DNA of 64,000 bases from Janibacter terrae NBRC 107853 (GTDB taxonomy: Bacteria; Actinomycetota; Actinomycetes; Actinomycetales; Dermatophilaceae), in assembly GCF_001591405.1 (NCBI RefSeq), contig NZ_BCUV01000006.1, positions 558,001 through 622,000 of the forward strand. The letters run 5' to 3'. Each line of letters opens with the position of its first letter. The stretch's first letter is position 1. Under the pieces are notes generated by a model that did not search any database, was not told the DNA's origin, and worked only from the letters and a program-made list of their open reading frames with translations. Below are positions 1-8,729 of this stretch, piece after piece. Both the position numbers and the translations under genes were made by a program.

Positions 1-141
1 CGCCACCGAGCGGTGCGGTGCGTCCTCGGCCGTGTACACGTGGTCCTCGCTCGCCCGGGCCACCCAGATGTTGGGGCCGGCGACCACGAGGACCACGAGC
101 AGCACCACGCCGCCGACCAACCAGCGCCACCTGCGCCTCAT
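1..141 (-). CDS. SanA/YdcF-like membrane protein, N-terminal part only
   Basis: Only the first 47 codons lie in the window. An ATG at 141 opens an arginine-rich start (MRRRWRWLVG), one hydrophobic anchor at about residues 8-21, and then the pattern NxWVxRxSxxxxY, which resembles the N-terminus of SanA-type DUF218 proteins that act in the cell envelope. The diagnostic VLG-type core would follow beyond base 1, so the family call rests on the anchor and the region just after it. It is divergent from the M20 hydrolase gene with 45 bases between the starts. Another single-pass membrane protein is possible. Confidence 0.5.
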   Translation of the reverse strand, partial: MRRRWRWLVGGVVLLVVLVVAGPNIWVARASEDHVYTAEDAPHRSVA

Positions 142-186
142 CCGTGCCCCCTGACAGTCGACCATCCCTCTGCGAGAGTGTGGACC

Positions 187-1449
187 ATGAGCGACGACGA
201 GCGCACCACCGACGTCCTGGCCCGGCTCGACGAGACGCGAGAACGCCGCGAGGAGCTCTACCGCCACCTCCACTCCCACCCCGAGCTGTCGCACGAGGAG
301 AGCGAGACGGCCGCGCTCGTCGCGCAGCGCCTCACGGGGTCCGGGTACGACGTGCGCACCGGGATCGGCGGGACCGGGGTCGTCGGCGTCCTCACCCGGG
401 GCGAGGGCGGGCGCGTGCTGCTGCGCGCCGACATGGACGCACTCCCCGTGCCCGAGGCCACCCGGCTGGACTACGCGAGCACCGTCACCACCCGGGACAC
501 GAAGGGGGAAGAGGTCCCGGTCGCACACGCCTGCGGCCACGACGTGCACGTCACGTGCCTGCTCGAGGCGGCGGACCTGCTCGCCTCCGCCCCCGAGGGC
601 GCGTGGAGCGGCACGGTGATCGCCCTCTTCCAGCCGGGCGAGGAGCGGGGCGACGGAGCCGGACGCATGGTCGAGGACGGTCTGGCCGAGGTCGTCGGGC
701 CGGTGGACGTCGCGATGGCGCAGCACGTGCTCGCCTTCCCCGCCGGCACGGTGGCCACGCGCCCCGGACCGGTGCTCTCGGCCGCCGACAGCATCCGGAT
801 CACCGTCCACGGCCGCGGGTCGCACGGGTCCATGCCGCAGACCGCCGTCGACCCCGTCGTCCTCGCCGCGATGATCGTGCTGCGGCTGCAGACGATCGTC
901 TCCCGCGAGATCGGCCCGACCGACCCGGCGGTCGTCACCGTGGGCTCGATCCACGCCGGCACCAAGAGCAATGTCATCGGCGACCACGCCGTGCTCGAGG
1001 TCAACACGCGGACCTACTCCGACGGGACCCGCCGGCGCGTGCTCGAAGCGATCGAACGCATCGTGCGGGCCGAGTGCCAGGCCTCGGGCAGCCCCCACGA
1101 GCCGCAGCTGGAGCTGTACGACCGCTTCCCGGCGACGGTCAACGACGAGGCGACGACGGCGAGGGTGCGCGCGGCCTTCGACGAGCACTTCGGCGCGGAC
1201 TCGCGCGAGCTGCCGCTGCAGTCCGCGAGCGAGGACTTCAGCGACATCCCGACCGCGCTCGGCGTCCCGTACACCTACTGGGCCATCGGTGGCATCGACC
1301 CGGAGCGGTACGCCGCGGCGGAGGCGGCCGGCCGGGTCGACGAGGACATCCCGGCCAACCACTCCCCCGCCTTCGCGCCCGTGATCCGCCCGACCCTCGA
1401 CGTCGGTGTGCGGGCGCTCGTCGTGGCCGCCCTGGCGCACCTGGGCTGA
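187..1449 (+). CDS. M20 family amidohydrolase (hippurate/N-acyl-amino-acid hydrolase type)
   Basis: This 420-residue protein belongs to the M20D group of zinc-dependent amidohydrolases, which release an amino acid or aromatic acid from an N-acyl amide. Metal-site motifs are visible: RADMDALP at about residue 80, ACGHDVHV at about 115 and PGEE near 150. The dimerisation (lid) domain lies at about 200-310 with the usual GRGSHGSMP segment. Length matches the family. The reading frame stays open far upstream (to base 13), but ATG 187 gives the normal N-terminus and leaves room for the divergent SanA-like gene. The real substrate cannot be read from the sequence. It converges on the cupin gene. 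Confidence 0.88.
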   Translation: MSDDERTTDVLARLDETRERREELYRHLHSHPELSHEESETAALVAQRLTGSGYDVRTGIGGTGVVGVLTRGEGGRVLLRADMDALPVPEATRLDYASTVTTRDTKGEEVPVAHACGHDVHVTCLLEAADLLASAPEGAWSGTVIALFQPGEERGDGAGRMVEDGLAEVVGPVDVAMAQHVLAFPAGTVATRPGPVLSAADSIRITVHGRGSHGSMPQTAVDPVVLAAMIVLRLQTIVSREIGPTDPAVVTVGSIHAGTKSNVIGDHAVLEVNTRTYSDGTRRRVLEAIERIVRAECQASGSPHEPQLELYDRFPATVNDEATTARVRAAFDEHFGADSRELPLQSASEDFSDIPTALGVPYTYWAIGGIDPERYAAAEAAGRVDEDIPANHSPAFAPVIRPTLDVGVRALVVAALAHLG

Positions 1450-1470
1450 GGCCCGGGGGGTCGGACGTGC

Positions 1471-1803
1471 CTAGCCCGCCGTCCCAACGCTGAGCAGCAC
1501 GACCGCGTCCTCGAGGGCCTGCAGGTCGTGGCGCACGCCGGGTACGACGAGCAGCTCACCGGCGCCGCCCTCCCACGTCTCCTCGCCCGCGGCCAGGCGC
1601 ACCCTGCCCTGCAGCACCTGCAGCGTCGCCTCCGGCGGGCTCTCGTGCTCGCCGAGCTCCTGGCCCTGCAGCAGGGCGATGAGGGTCTGGCGCAGGACGT
1701 AGTCGTGGCGGCCGTGGACCGTCACGGCGCTGCGCCCGGCCGATCCCTCCCGGGCCTTGGCCAGGTGCTCCTGCGCGAGCGCAGTCAGTGACATCGACTC
1801 CAT
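1471..1803 (-). CDS. small cupin-domain protein
   Basis: This 110-residue single-domain protein has an alpha-helical lead (about 1-35) followed by a beta-barrel pattern with the segments [18 protein letters not shown] and [21 protein letters not shown], typical of small RmlC-like cupins. The glutamate and histidine residues at the two cupin motifs are compatible with metal binding. The start at 1803 is favoured by a GGAGG seven bases upstream; a second ATG at 1794 is less well placed. Family members often sense or protect against stress compounds, but no substrate can be named. It is divergent from the broken AhpD-like gene. Confidence 0.75.
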   Translation of the reverse strand: MESMSLTALAQEHLAKAREGSAGRSAVTVHGRHDYVLRQTLIALLQGQELGEHESPPEATLQVLQGRVRLAAGEETWEGGAGELLVVPGVRHDLQALEDAVVLLSVGTAG

Positions 1804-1869
1804 GACGACTCCTCCGTGCGGTGACATGTCCCCCCATCCTGCTCCACCGGCAGCCGGTACGGTGCCCCC

Positions 1870-2257
1870 ATGGGTGAGCAGCAGCGCCGGATCTCCTGCC
1901 TCCGTGTCCCGGACGTCGAGGACGTGGATCAACCAGTGCACCTACTGCGCCGTCTCCCACGGCGCGGCCCTGCGCGAGCACTCCGGTGACCCGGTCATGG
2001 CCGACCTCGTCGCGGTCAACTGGCGCCAGGCGGAGCTGACCGAGCGCCAGCGGACGATCGCGGAGTATGCCGAGCTGCTCACGGTCTCGCCCGGGTCGGT
2101 GGAGGAGGGCGACATGGAGCCGCTGCGGGCCGCCGGCCTCGACGAGCACGAGATCCTCGAGGCCGTCCAGGTCATCGGGATGTTCAACATGACCAACCGC
2201 GTGTCCAGCGCGATCGGCCTGGTGCCCAACCACGAGTACCACGGGCAGGCGCGCTGA
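1870..2257 (+). pseudogene. AhpD-like peroxidase-related protein, internally deleted and frameshifted
   Basis: The family (carboxymuconolactone decarboxylase-like, peroxidase-related, about 190 residues) begins with RISxLxVPDV and has a CxxC active site in its middle. Here ATG 1870 opens a frame encoding [19 protein letters not shown], but the body of the protein, with the CTYC site, FNMTNR and a normal C-terminus [10 protein letters not shown], is in the next frame from about 1927. About 60 residues are missing between the two parts. A GTG at 1904 could start a 117-residue fragment in the second frame. This is most simply an internal deletion with frame change near 1920-1935. An assembly error at that point is the alternative. 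Confidence 0.7.
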
Positions 2258-2260
2258 CGC

Positions 2261-2803
2261 TCAGCCCTCGTCCGCGTCCTCGTCGCCCGTCGGCGGGTAG
2301 GTCACGGTCGTGCCGTCGACGACGGCGAAGGGGGTCAGCTCGTGCGCCTTGGGCGCTGCGGCCGAGATGATCTCCAGGGCGGTGTGACCGCGCGCCACGA
2401 GGGCGTCGGCGACGAGTCGCCGGTGACAGCGCCACGGCACCGCCTCGGCGCACATGATCGCGCAGGAGTCCTCCTCCGCGAGCGCCAGCAGCGTCTCCAG
2501 CCCCCGCTCGAACTCCTCGGTGAGCATGTGATCCGCGTAGCCCTGGAAGGAGGCATTGCGCCAGGCGCCGTTGGGTGAGTCGGGACGGCGCTTGCGCAGC
2601 CCGCCGAGCTCGGCGACGTAGGAGTACCCGAGCCCGACCCCGGCCAGGGAGTCCGCGAGTGCGTCCCCCCAGTACTGCGGGTTGCGACGCGACTTGGGCA
2701 CCGTGCGGATGTCGACGACCCGGGTCACGCCCCGGGCGGTCAGCATCTCGATGAACTCCTCGACGGGCCGGGTCGAGTGGCCGATCGTGTGGATGGTGCT
2801 CAT
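2261..2803 (-). CDS. DUF488 family protein
   Basis: A 180-residue cytosolic protein of the DUF488 family. It opens with the typical TIGHSTRPVEEFIEML, followed by VVDIRTVPKSRRNPQY, and carries the cysteine/histidine segment MCAEAVPWRCHRRLVAD at about 115-135 that defines the group. No biochemical role is firmly established for the family. The last 15 residues are acidic and variable. It converges on the broken AhpD-like gene with a gap of only three bases and starts seven bases from the stop of the BenE-type gene. Confidence 0.85.
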   Translation of the reverse strand: MSTIHTIGHSTRPVEEFIEMLTARGVTRVVDIRTVPKSRRNPQYWGDALADSLAGVGLGYSYVAELGGLRKRRPDSPNGAWRNASFQGYADHMLTEEFERGLETLLALAEEDSCAIMCAEAVPWRCHRRLVADALVARGHTALEIISAAAPKAHELTPFAVVDGTTVTYPPTGDEDADEG

Positions 2804-2810
2804 CGGCCCA

Positions 2811-3983
2811 TCATGCCTGCACGCGGACCCTCACCAGCAGGAGCCTCATCCCGACCCCGACGACGATGGCCCAGAAGGCGGCGCTGATCCCGGCGACGGC
2901 GACACCGGAGGCCGCGACGACGAAGGTGGTGACGGCGGGGACGTGGTCCGCCGGGTCGGCGAGGGCCGCCCGCAGCGAGCCGGCGAGGGTGCCCACCAGG
3001 GCGAGCCCGGCCACCGCCGGGACGACGCCCCCGGGGGCCAGCGCGACGAGGGTGGCCAGGGCGGCCGAGGCGATGCCGATCGGGAGGAGGAGCGTGCCGG
3101 AGGTCACGCTGGCGATCCAGCGTCGGGAGCGGTCCTCCCCCGCCTCCGGGCCGGCCGCGAGCGCGGCGCTGATCGCGGCCAGGTTGATCCCGTGGCCGCC
3201 GGCCGGGGCGCCGAGCAGCGTGCCGGCCCCGGTGACGAGCATCGCGCGCTGCCACGGGACCTCGTAGCCGTAGCCACGCATCACCGCCAGGCCCGGGACG
3301 TTCTGCGAGGCCATCGTCACGAGGTACAGCGGCAGGGCGATGCCGACGAGCCCGCCGATGGTGAAGGTCGGCGTCGTCAGCTCCAGCCGCGGCACGAGCG
3401 CCGACGCCTCGAGGGGCGTGCCCGAGCGCGCGAGGTGGACCCCGATGACGACCGCGGCCGCGACGAAGGCGAGCGGCGAGGCCCAGCGGGGCAGGAGGCG
3501 CAGCGTGAGCAGCCAGACCAGGACGACGGGTCCGACCGCCCATGGGTTGGCCGCCATCCCGGTCACCGCCCCGAGGCACAGCTGCAGGACGATGCCCGCG
3601 AGCATCGCCTGGGCGACGGAGGCAGGGATCCTGGCGATGAGGGCACCGAGCGCCGGGACGAGCCCGGTGAGCACGACGAGGGCACCGGTGACGACGAAGG
3701 CGCCGACCGCTGCCGACCACCCACCGGCGACCGCGCCGGTGGAGGCGAGCAGTGCGGCCCCCGGCGTCGACCACGCGATGGTCACCGGCAGCCGCGTGGA
3801 GAGCGACAGGACGATCGAGCCCAGGGCCATGAGCACCGTGAGGGCCATGAGCCCGCTGGCCGCCTGCGCCCGGCTGGCGCCGACCGCCTCCAGACCCGCG
3901 AGGACGATGACGAACGCGCTCGTGAACCCGACGAGTGCCGTGACCACCCCTGCACCCACGGGTTGGAGGGTCGGCTCGCGCAT
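2811..3983 (-). CDS. benE: BenE-type benzoate/H+ symporter
   Basis: A 390-residue polytopic membrane protein with about 11-12 hydrophobic segments. It matches the BenE (benzoate:H+ symporter) family in length, in its alternating small-residue helices, and in the segments SQNVPGLAVMRGYGY (about 237) and GAPAGGHGINLAAI (about 270). ATG 3983 (MREPTLQP) gives the expected start; the open frame continues upstream only because it reads through the opposite strand of the tRNA. No aromatic degradation genes are nearby, so the transported molecule is uncertain; BenE-family genes are common as isolated carriers in actinobacteria. Confidence 0.85.
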   Translation of the reverse strand: MREPTLQPVGAGVVTALVGFTSAFVIVLAGLEAVGASRAQAASGLMALTVLMALGSIVLSLSTRLPVTIAWSTPGAALLASTGAVAGGWSAAVGAFVVTGALVVLTGLVPALGALIARIPASVAQAMLAGIVLQLCLGAVTGMAANPWAVGPVVLVWLLTLRLLPRWASPLAFVAAAVVIGVHLARSGTPLEASALVPRLELTTPTFTIGGLVGIALPLYLVTMASQNVPGLAVMRGYGYEVPWQRAMLVTGAGTLLGAPAGGHGINLAAISAALAAGPEAGEDRSRRWIASVTSGTLLLPIGIASAALATLVALAPGGVVPAVAGLALVGTLAGSLRAALADPADHVPAVTTFVVAASGVAVAGISAAFWAIVVGVGMRLLLVRVRVQA

Positions 3984-4005
3984 GGCGTCACGGTACGGGA
4001 ACGTC

Positions 4006-4037
4006 CGAAGGCCCGGACCTGACGGTCCGGGCCTTCG
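4006..4037 (-). terminator. hairpin downstream of tRNA-Ala
   Basis: A perfect 14-base inverted repeat (CGAAGGCCCGGACC, arms 4006-4019 and 4024-4037) with a four-base loop lies between the 3' end of the tRNA and the start of the BenE-type gene. There is no long T tract, as is usual in high-GC actinobacteria. It is placed to end the tRNA transcript. Confidence 0.75.
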
Positions 4038-4045
4038 TGCCACTG

Positions 4046-4120
<75 letters not shown>

Positions 4121-4200
4121 GAGTGGGTTCCCCGTGAAGGGGACTGCGGAAGCATACCCACATGCCCCCCTTCCTCACCAAATCGGCGGCGCCGGAGGGG

Positions 4201-4875
4201 TCAGAGGCCGGCCGCGGACGCGTTCCACTGGGTGATCCGCCAGCCGGCGCGCCCCTCCTCGAGGCTCGCCCAGTGGCAGTTGCCGAAGCCGCCGAGCACC
4301 CGCCACGCGGTGGTCTGGTCCAGACCGACGAGCTCGGCGACGAGCGAGCGACCGGTGACCCCGTGGGTGGCGATGACGACGCACTCGGCCGCGTCCATGG
4401 ACGCGAGCAGGTCGTCGAGGGCAGCGCGCGTGCGCTCGCCGACGTCGGCGAGCGACTCGCCGTGACCGCCCCGCTTGAAGTCCTCGCCGGAGATGAGCTT
4501 GTCGGCGTCCTGCGGGTACTGCGAGTACACCTGGGCGGCCGTGAGGCCCTGCCAGCCACCGGCGTGGATCTCGCGCCAGCGCTCGTCGGTGCTCACCGGG
4601 AGGCCACCGCAGGCCGCGGCGACCTCCTCGGCCGTGTCCCGGGCCCGCACGAGGTCGGAGGAGACGACCCGCGTGGGACGAAGGGAGGCGATCGCCGCCG
4701 CCGCAGCGCGGGCCTGCTCACGGCCCAGGTCGGTCAGCTCGTGGTCGAGCTGTCCCTGCCAGATGCCCTTGAGGTTGGAGCCGGTCTGGCCGTGCCGCAG
4801 GACGACGAGGCGACGGGGGTCCCCCTTCGTCCCCCCTACGGCCTCCGCGGAGACGCGGCGGGTGGCCTCGGTCAC
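4201..4875 (-). CDS. histidine phosphatase family protein (phosphoglycerate mutase-like)
   Basis: A 224-residue protein of the histidine phosphatase superfamily. The catalytic RHG motif is in LVVLRHGQTGSN (His about 28), a second histidine lies in VVIATHGVTGRSL, and the acidic residue is in WREIHAGGWQG. The GTG start at 4875 overlaps the rsfS stop codon by four bases, so the gene is translationally coupled to nadD-rsfS, a common arrangement in actinobacteria. Family members act on many phosphorylated metabolites or are mutases; the substrate cannot be deduced. Confidence 0.85.
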   Translation of the reverse strand: MTEATRRVSAEAVGGTKGDPRRLVVLRHGQTGSNLKGIWQGQLDHELTDLGREQARAAAAAIASLRPTRVVSSDLVRARDTAEEVAAACGGLPVSTDERWREIHAGGWQGLTAAQVYSQYPQDADKLISGEDFKRGGHGESLADVGERTRAALDDLLASMDAAECVVIATHGVTGRSLVAELVGLDQTTAWRVLGGFGNCHWASLEEGRAGWRITQWNASAAGL

Positions 4876-5273
4876 TGCTCGCCGGCGGTCTGCTGGGAGC
4901 CCACCACCCCGAGGTCCAGGTGGGGGCAGTCGCGCCACAGGCGCTCGAGGTCGTAGAAGTCCAGCTCGTCGTCGTGCTGGGCGTGCACGACGATGTCGCC
5001 GAAGTCGAGGAGGACCCAGCGCCCGGGGCCGTGGCCCTCTCGGCGCAGCGTCTTGACGCCGGCCTCCTCGCGCAGGGTGTCCTCGATCGCCTCGGAGACC
5101 GCCTGGACCTGGCGCTCGTTGTCCGCCGAGACGATGACGAAGATGTCGGTGAGGGGCATCTGGCCGGACACGTCGAGCCCGGTGATGGTGGTCGCGAGCT
5201 TGTCGGCCGCCGCGCGGGCGGCGATCTTCGCGAGGTCGAGGGCGTGCTGGGTGGCTGCCACGGTCTGGGTCAC
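4872..5273 (-). CDS. rsfS: ribosomal silencing factor RsfS
   Basis: A 133-residue RsfS/Iojap protein, which binds ribosomal protein uL14 and blocks joining of the ribosomal subunits under starvation. Seen features are the [16 protein letters not shown] segment, the [46 protein letters not shown] core (split across about 75-115) and the normal length. GTG 5273 is chosen because it overlaps the nadD stop codon (GTGA), giving a coupled nadD-rsfS-phosphatase operon. Confidence 0.95.
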   Translation of the reverse strand: MTQTVAATQHALDLAKIAARAAADKLATTITGLDVSGQMPLTDIFVIVSADNERQVQAVSEAIEDTLREEAGVKTLRREGHGPGRWVLLDFGDIVVHAQHDDELDFYDLERLWRDCPHLDLGVVGSQQTAGEQ

Positions 5274-5863
5274 TCCCGGGGGTCGGTGTAGAGCTCGTAC
5301 TTGTTGATGTACTGGACGACGCCGTCGGGGACGAGGTACCAGACGGGTTCGCCGTCGGCGACCCGCTCGCGGCAGTCCGTGGAGGAGATCGCCATGGCGG
5401 GCACCTCCTGGAGCGTCACGTTGTCCTGCGGCAGGCCCGACTCGCTGAGCACGTAGCCGGGCCGGGTGACGCCGATGAAGTGGGCGAGGCCCCACAGCTC
5501 GTCGACGTCCTTCCACGACAGGATCTGCGCGAGGGCGTCGGCGCCGGTGATGAAGAAGAGCTCGTCGTCGGGGCGCTGGGCCCGCAGGTCGCGCAGGGTG
5601 TCGCTGGTGAACGTCGGGCCCTTGCGGTCGATGTCCACGCGGCTGACGGTGAAGCGCGGGTTGGACGCCGTCGCGACGACCGTCATGAGGTAGCGGTGCT
5701 CGGCCGGGCTGACCTGCTTGTCCGCCTTCTGCCAGGGCTCCCCCGTGGGCACGAAGACGACCTCGTCGAGGTCGAAGAGGGACTGCACCTCGCTCGCAGC
5801 GACGAGGTGCCCGTGGTGGATCGGGTCGAAGGTCCCACCCATCACGCCGAGGCGCTTGCTCAG
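5270..5863 (-). CDS. nadD: nicotinate-nucleotide adenylyltransferase NadD
   Basis: This 197-residue enzyme adenylylates nicotinic acid mononucleotide to deamido-NAD in NAD synthesis. The nucleotidyltransferase signature [12 protein letters not shown] is at about residues 9-20 and the ISSTDCR motif near the C-terminus. The start is unusual: no ATG or GTG lies ahead of the first beta strand (KRLGVMGG) except the GTG-ATG inside that strand, which would delete it. A CTG at 5863 overlaps the stop of the preceding small gene (CTGA) and gives SKRLGVMGG; it is chosen here. Starting at GTG 5845 is the alternative. Confidence 0.92.
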   Translation of the reverse strand: MSKRLGVMGGTFDPIHHGHLVAASEVQSLFDLDEVVFVPTGEPWQKADKQVSPAEHRYLMTVVATASNPRFTVSRVDIDRKGPTFTSDTLRDLRAQRPDDELFFITGADALAQILSWKDVDELWGLAHFIGVTRPGYVLSESGLPQDNVTLQEVPAMAISSTDCRERVADGEPVWYLVPDGVVQYINKYELYTDPRE

Positions 5864-6075
5864 TGGTGGTCCCCGGCGCCGTGGTGCCCGTGGTCCTCGT
5901 GCACCACGGTGTTGTCCGCGGTGGCGACCTTGGTGGCGGCCTGGCGGAAGGCGAAGAGGGCGCCCAGCATGATGGCGAAGAAGAGGAGGGCGATCAGGCC
6001 GTACGCGGAGGGCGGGATCGGCAGCTCGACGTGGTGCTCGCTCTCGGCGGCGAGGGAGGCAAGGGTGCTCAGCAT
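5860..6075 (-). CDS. small single-pass membrane protein upstream of nadD
   Basis: A 71-residue protein with one hydrophobic segment at about residues 22-46 ([20 protein letters not shown]) and a short histidine-rich cytosolic or external tail ending GHHGAGDHH. It overlaps the nadD start by four bases, so it is probably the first gene of the nadD operon. No known family is recognised; the histidine-rich end could bind metal, but this is only a possibility. Confidence 0.65.
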   Translation of the reverse strand: MLSTLASLAAESEHHVELPIPPSAYGLIALLFFAIMLGALFAFRQAATKVATADNTVVHEDHGHHGAGDHH

Positions 6076-6467
6076 GGGGCCATGCTACAAGGCCGCGGGG
6101 GCGCCGCAGCCGAGCGGTGGGTTGTCCACGGGCGTCGTCCACAGCCCTGTGGGCGAGGACGTGGGGAGCGCCCTGCGCCTGTGGACACGCCTGTGGGCGG
6201 TGTCCGCTCGGCGATGGATCCGCTCTCCTGTTGCCCCGGGTGCCCGAAGACGCGTAGAACAGTCCTCACACCGCGGCCGCACGACGGCCGTCAGGACCAC
6301 AGGGATAACGACGCACGCACGACCATCACGGCGCCACCGTGGGGGTCATCGGCGACGCGAGCGGCGTCGGCGCCTCCTGGTCCACGTGTCACCACGTCGT
6401 CGTGGCCCCTGCCCCGACGACGTGCTGCAGTCGCCGCAGGGCCCGAGAGGGTGCGTGCACGGACAGC
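6076..6467. other. non-coding stretch with a group of DnaA-box-like 9-mers
   Basis: No convincing gene is seen here. At 6122-6200 five 9-mers resemble the actinobacterial DnaA box TTGTCCACA: TTGTCCACG (6122), TCGTCCACA (6135), and on the other strand near-matches at 6148, 6180 (GTGTCCACA) and 6192. The first, second and fourth have a single mismatch each. The rest shows no repeat, RNA or promoter that I can support. The promoter of the small membrane protein/nadD operon should be near 6080-6120. Confidence 0.4.
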
Positions 6468-6510
6468 GGTCGAGGGGCCCCTTCCACGGGAGTGGAGGGG
6501 GCCCTCGACC
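6468..6510 (-). terminator. strong hairpin downstream of proA
   Basis: Two nearly identical 19-20 base arms (starting GGTCGAGGG at 6468 and ending CCCTCGACC at 6510) enclose a four-base GGGA loop region, with one or two imperfect pairs. It lies 20 bases beyond the proA stop codon on the minus strand and is well placed to end that transcript. Confidence 0.75.
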
Positions 6511-6530
6511 TGCGTCAGGTGACTGCAGGG

Positions 6531-7796
6531 TCAGCCGCGGACCTGGCCGTCACCCTCGACGACCCACTTGGTCGTCGTCAGCTCGGGCAGGGCCATCGGC
6601 CCGCGGGCGTGCAGCTTCTGCGTCGAGATGCCGATCTCCGCACCGAAGCCGAACTCGCCACCGTCGGTGAACCGCGTCGACGCGTTGACGAGCACCGCCG
6701 CGGCGTCCACCTCGGCGGTCCAGCGGCGGGCGGCGGCCCGGTCCTCGGTGACGATCGCCTCGGTGTGGCCGGAGCCGTGGCGCCGCACGTGCTCCATCGC
6801 CGCGTCGACGTCGTCGACGACCGCGACCGACATCTCCAGCGCGAGGTACTCCTGCGCGAAGTCCTCGTCGGTCGCCGCCAGCACGTCGACGCCAGCCGGG
6901 GCGAGCTCGCGCGTCGCCGCGTCACCGTGCAGGACGACGCCGGCGCCGGCGAGGTCGGCGAGCGCCTTGGGGAGGAACTCGCCGGCGATCTCGCGGTGGA
7001 CGAGCAGGGACTCGGCGGCGTTGCACACGCTCGGCCGGTGCGTCTTGGCGTTGAGGGTGATCGCCAGGGCCTTGCCGAGGTCGGCGGCCGCGTCGACGTA
7101 GACGTGGCAGTTGCCGACGCCGGTCTCGATGACGGGCACGGTGGACTCGAGGACGACGGTCTGGATCAGGCCTGCTCCCCCGCGCGGGATGAGCAGGTCG
7201 ACGAGCCCGCGCGCGGTCATCAGCGCCCGGACCGCGTCGTGGTCGCCCTCGAGGAGCTGCACGGCGTCCTGCGGCAGCCCGTGGTCGGCCAGCGCCGAGC
7301 GAAGGGAGTCGGCGAGGGCCCGGTTGGTGCTCGCAGCGGCCGAGCCGCCGCGCAGGATCATCGCGTTGCCGGACTTCAGCCCCAGGCCGGCGGCGTCCAC
7401 CGTGACATTGGGCCGGGCCTCGTAGATCATCCCGATGACACCCATCGGCACCCGCACCTGACGGATCTGCAGGCCGTTGGCCAGGGTCGAGCCGCGCACG
7501 ACCTCGCCGACAGGGTCGGGCAGGGCCGCGAGGTCCCGCAGTGCCTGCGCGACCGCGGCCACGCGGGCCGCGTCGAGGGACAGCCGGTCGAGCAGGCCGG
7601 GGGCCATCCCCCCTTCGCGTCCGCGTCGCAGGTCCTCGGCGTTGGCGGCGACGATGCGCTCCGAGGCCGCGTCCACGGCGTCGGCGAGCGCGAGGAGGGC
7701 GGAGTCCTTCTCGGCGCGGGTCAGCAGGGCGAGGCGGCGCGAGGCGACCCGGGCGCGCTCCGCGAGCTCCCGGACCACGGCGGTGCTGTCGGTCAT
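6531..7796 (-). CDS. proA: glutamate-5-semialdehyde dehydrogenase ProA
   Basis: The 421-residue enzyme reduces gamma-glutamyl phosphate to glutamate semialdehyde with NADPH in proline synthesis. It shows the family segments [17 protein letters not shown] (about 117), the catalytic cysteine in [14 protein letters not shown] (about 255) and [20 protein letters not shown] near the end. Length matches the family. proB, the preceding enzyme of the pathway, is at 8730-9848 on the same strand but is separated from proA by the oppositely oriented pdxY, so the two are not cotranscribed. Confidence 0.96.
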   Translation of the reverse strand: MTDSTAVVRELAERARVASRRLALLTRAEKDSALLALADAVDAASERIVAANAEDLRRGREGGMAPGLLDRLSLDAARVAAVAQALRDLAALPDPVGEVVRGSTLANGLQIRQVRVPMGVIGMIYEARPNVTVDAAGLGLKSGNAMILRGGSAAASTNRALADSLRSALADHGLPQDAVQLLEGDHDAVRALMTARGLVDLLIPRGGAGLIQTVVLESTVPVIETGVGNCHVYVDAAADLGKALAITLNAKTHRPSVCNAAESLLVHREIAGEFLPKALADLAGAGVVLHGDAATRELAPAGVDVLAATDEDFAQEYLALEMSVAVVDDVDAAMEHVRRHGSGHTEAIVTEDRAAARRWTAEVDAAAVLVNASTRFTDGGEFGFGAEIGISTQKLHARGPMALPELTTTKWVVEGDGQVRG

Positions 7797-7868
7797 GCCT
7801 CCAGACTAGGAGCCCGGCGGCGCCCCGTCCGATGCGGTCCGGGGGACGGGCAGTGGCAGGATGCCGTG

Positions 7869-8723
7869 GTGACCACGATCCTCTCCATCCAGTCCCACGT
7901 CGCCTACGGCCACGTCGGCAACTCCGCCTCCGTCTTCCCGATGCAGCGCCTCGGGGTCGAGGTGTGGCCCGTGCACACGGTGAACTTCTCCAACCACACC
8001 GGCTACGGCGCCTGGCGCGGCCCGCTCATGGACCCCGCGGACGTCGCCGACGTCGTGACGGGCATCGGCGAGCGCGACGCCTTCGCGCAGGTCGACGCGG
8101 TCCTCTCGGGCTACCAGGGCGGCGAGGGCATCGGCGCGACGATCCTGGGGGCGGTGGAGCAGGTCAAGGCGGCCAACCCCGGGGCCATCTACGCGTGCGA
8201 CCCGGTCATGGGCAATGCCGCGTCCGGGTGCTTCGTCCACGAGTCGATCCCGGTGCTGCTGCGCGAGCAGGTCGTCCCGCACGCCGACCTCATCACGCCC
8301 AACCAGTTCGAGCTCGGCTTCCTCACCGGTACCGAGCCGCGGACCCTCGAGGAGACGCTCGCCTCGATCGACGCCGCCCGCGCGATGGGCCCGAGCACCG
8401 TGCTCGTCACCTCGGTCCTGCGACCCGACCGCCCCGAGGGGACGATCGAGATGATCGCCGCCCACGACGACGAGGCGTGGATCGTGCAGACCCCGCACCT
8501 GCCGCTCAAGGCCAACGGCTCCGGCGACGTGACCGCCGCGCTCTTCACGAGCCACTGGCTGCGTACCCGCTCGCTGCAGGAGTCGCTCGGGCGCACCGTC
8601 TCCTCCGTCTTCGACCTGCTGCAGCTCACCCACGAGTCCGGCCAGCGCGAGCTGCAGCTCGTCCAGGCGCAGGAGGCCTACGCCCACCCGCAGCTGCAGT
8701 TCGAGGTCACCCGGGTGCGCTGA
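7869..8723 (+). CDS. pdxY: pyridoxal kinase PdxY
   Basis: A 284-residue ribokinase-fold kinase that phosphorylates pyridoxal (vitamin B6 salvage). It begins with ILSIQSHVAYGHVGNSA, contains the substrate-loop region NFSNHTGYG and YACDPVMGN, and ends with the anion-hole/catalytic segment KANGSGDVTAALF (about 218-230), whose aspartate is the expected base. Length agrees with E. coli PdxY. GTG 7869 gives the normal start. It is inserted between proA and proB, both on the other strand, diverging from proA over 72 bases and converging on proB with a six-base gap. Confidence 0.94.
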   Translation: MTTILSIQSHVAYGHVGNSASVFPMQRLGVEVWPVHTVNFSNHTGYGAWRGPLMDPADVADVVTGIGERDAFAQVDAVLSGYQGGEGIGATILGAVEQVKAANPGAIYACDPVMGNAASGCFVHESIPVLLREQVVPHADLITPNQFELGFLTGTEPRTLEETLASIDAARAMGPSTVLVTSVLRPDRPEGTIEMIAAHDDEAWIVQTPHLPLKANGSGDVTAALFTSHWLRTRSLQESLGRTVSSVFDLLQLTHESGQRELQLVQAQEAYAHPQLQFEVTRVR

Positions 8724-8729
8724 GCCGCG

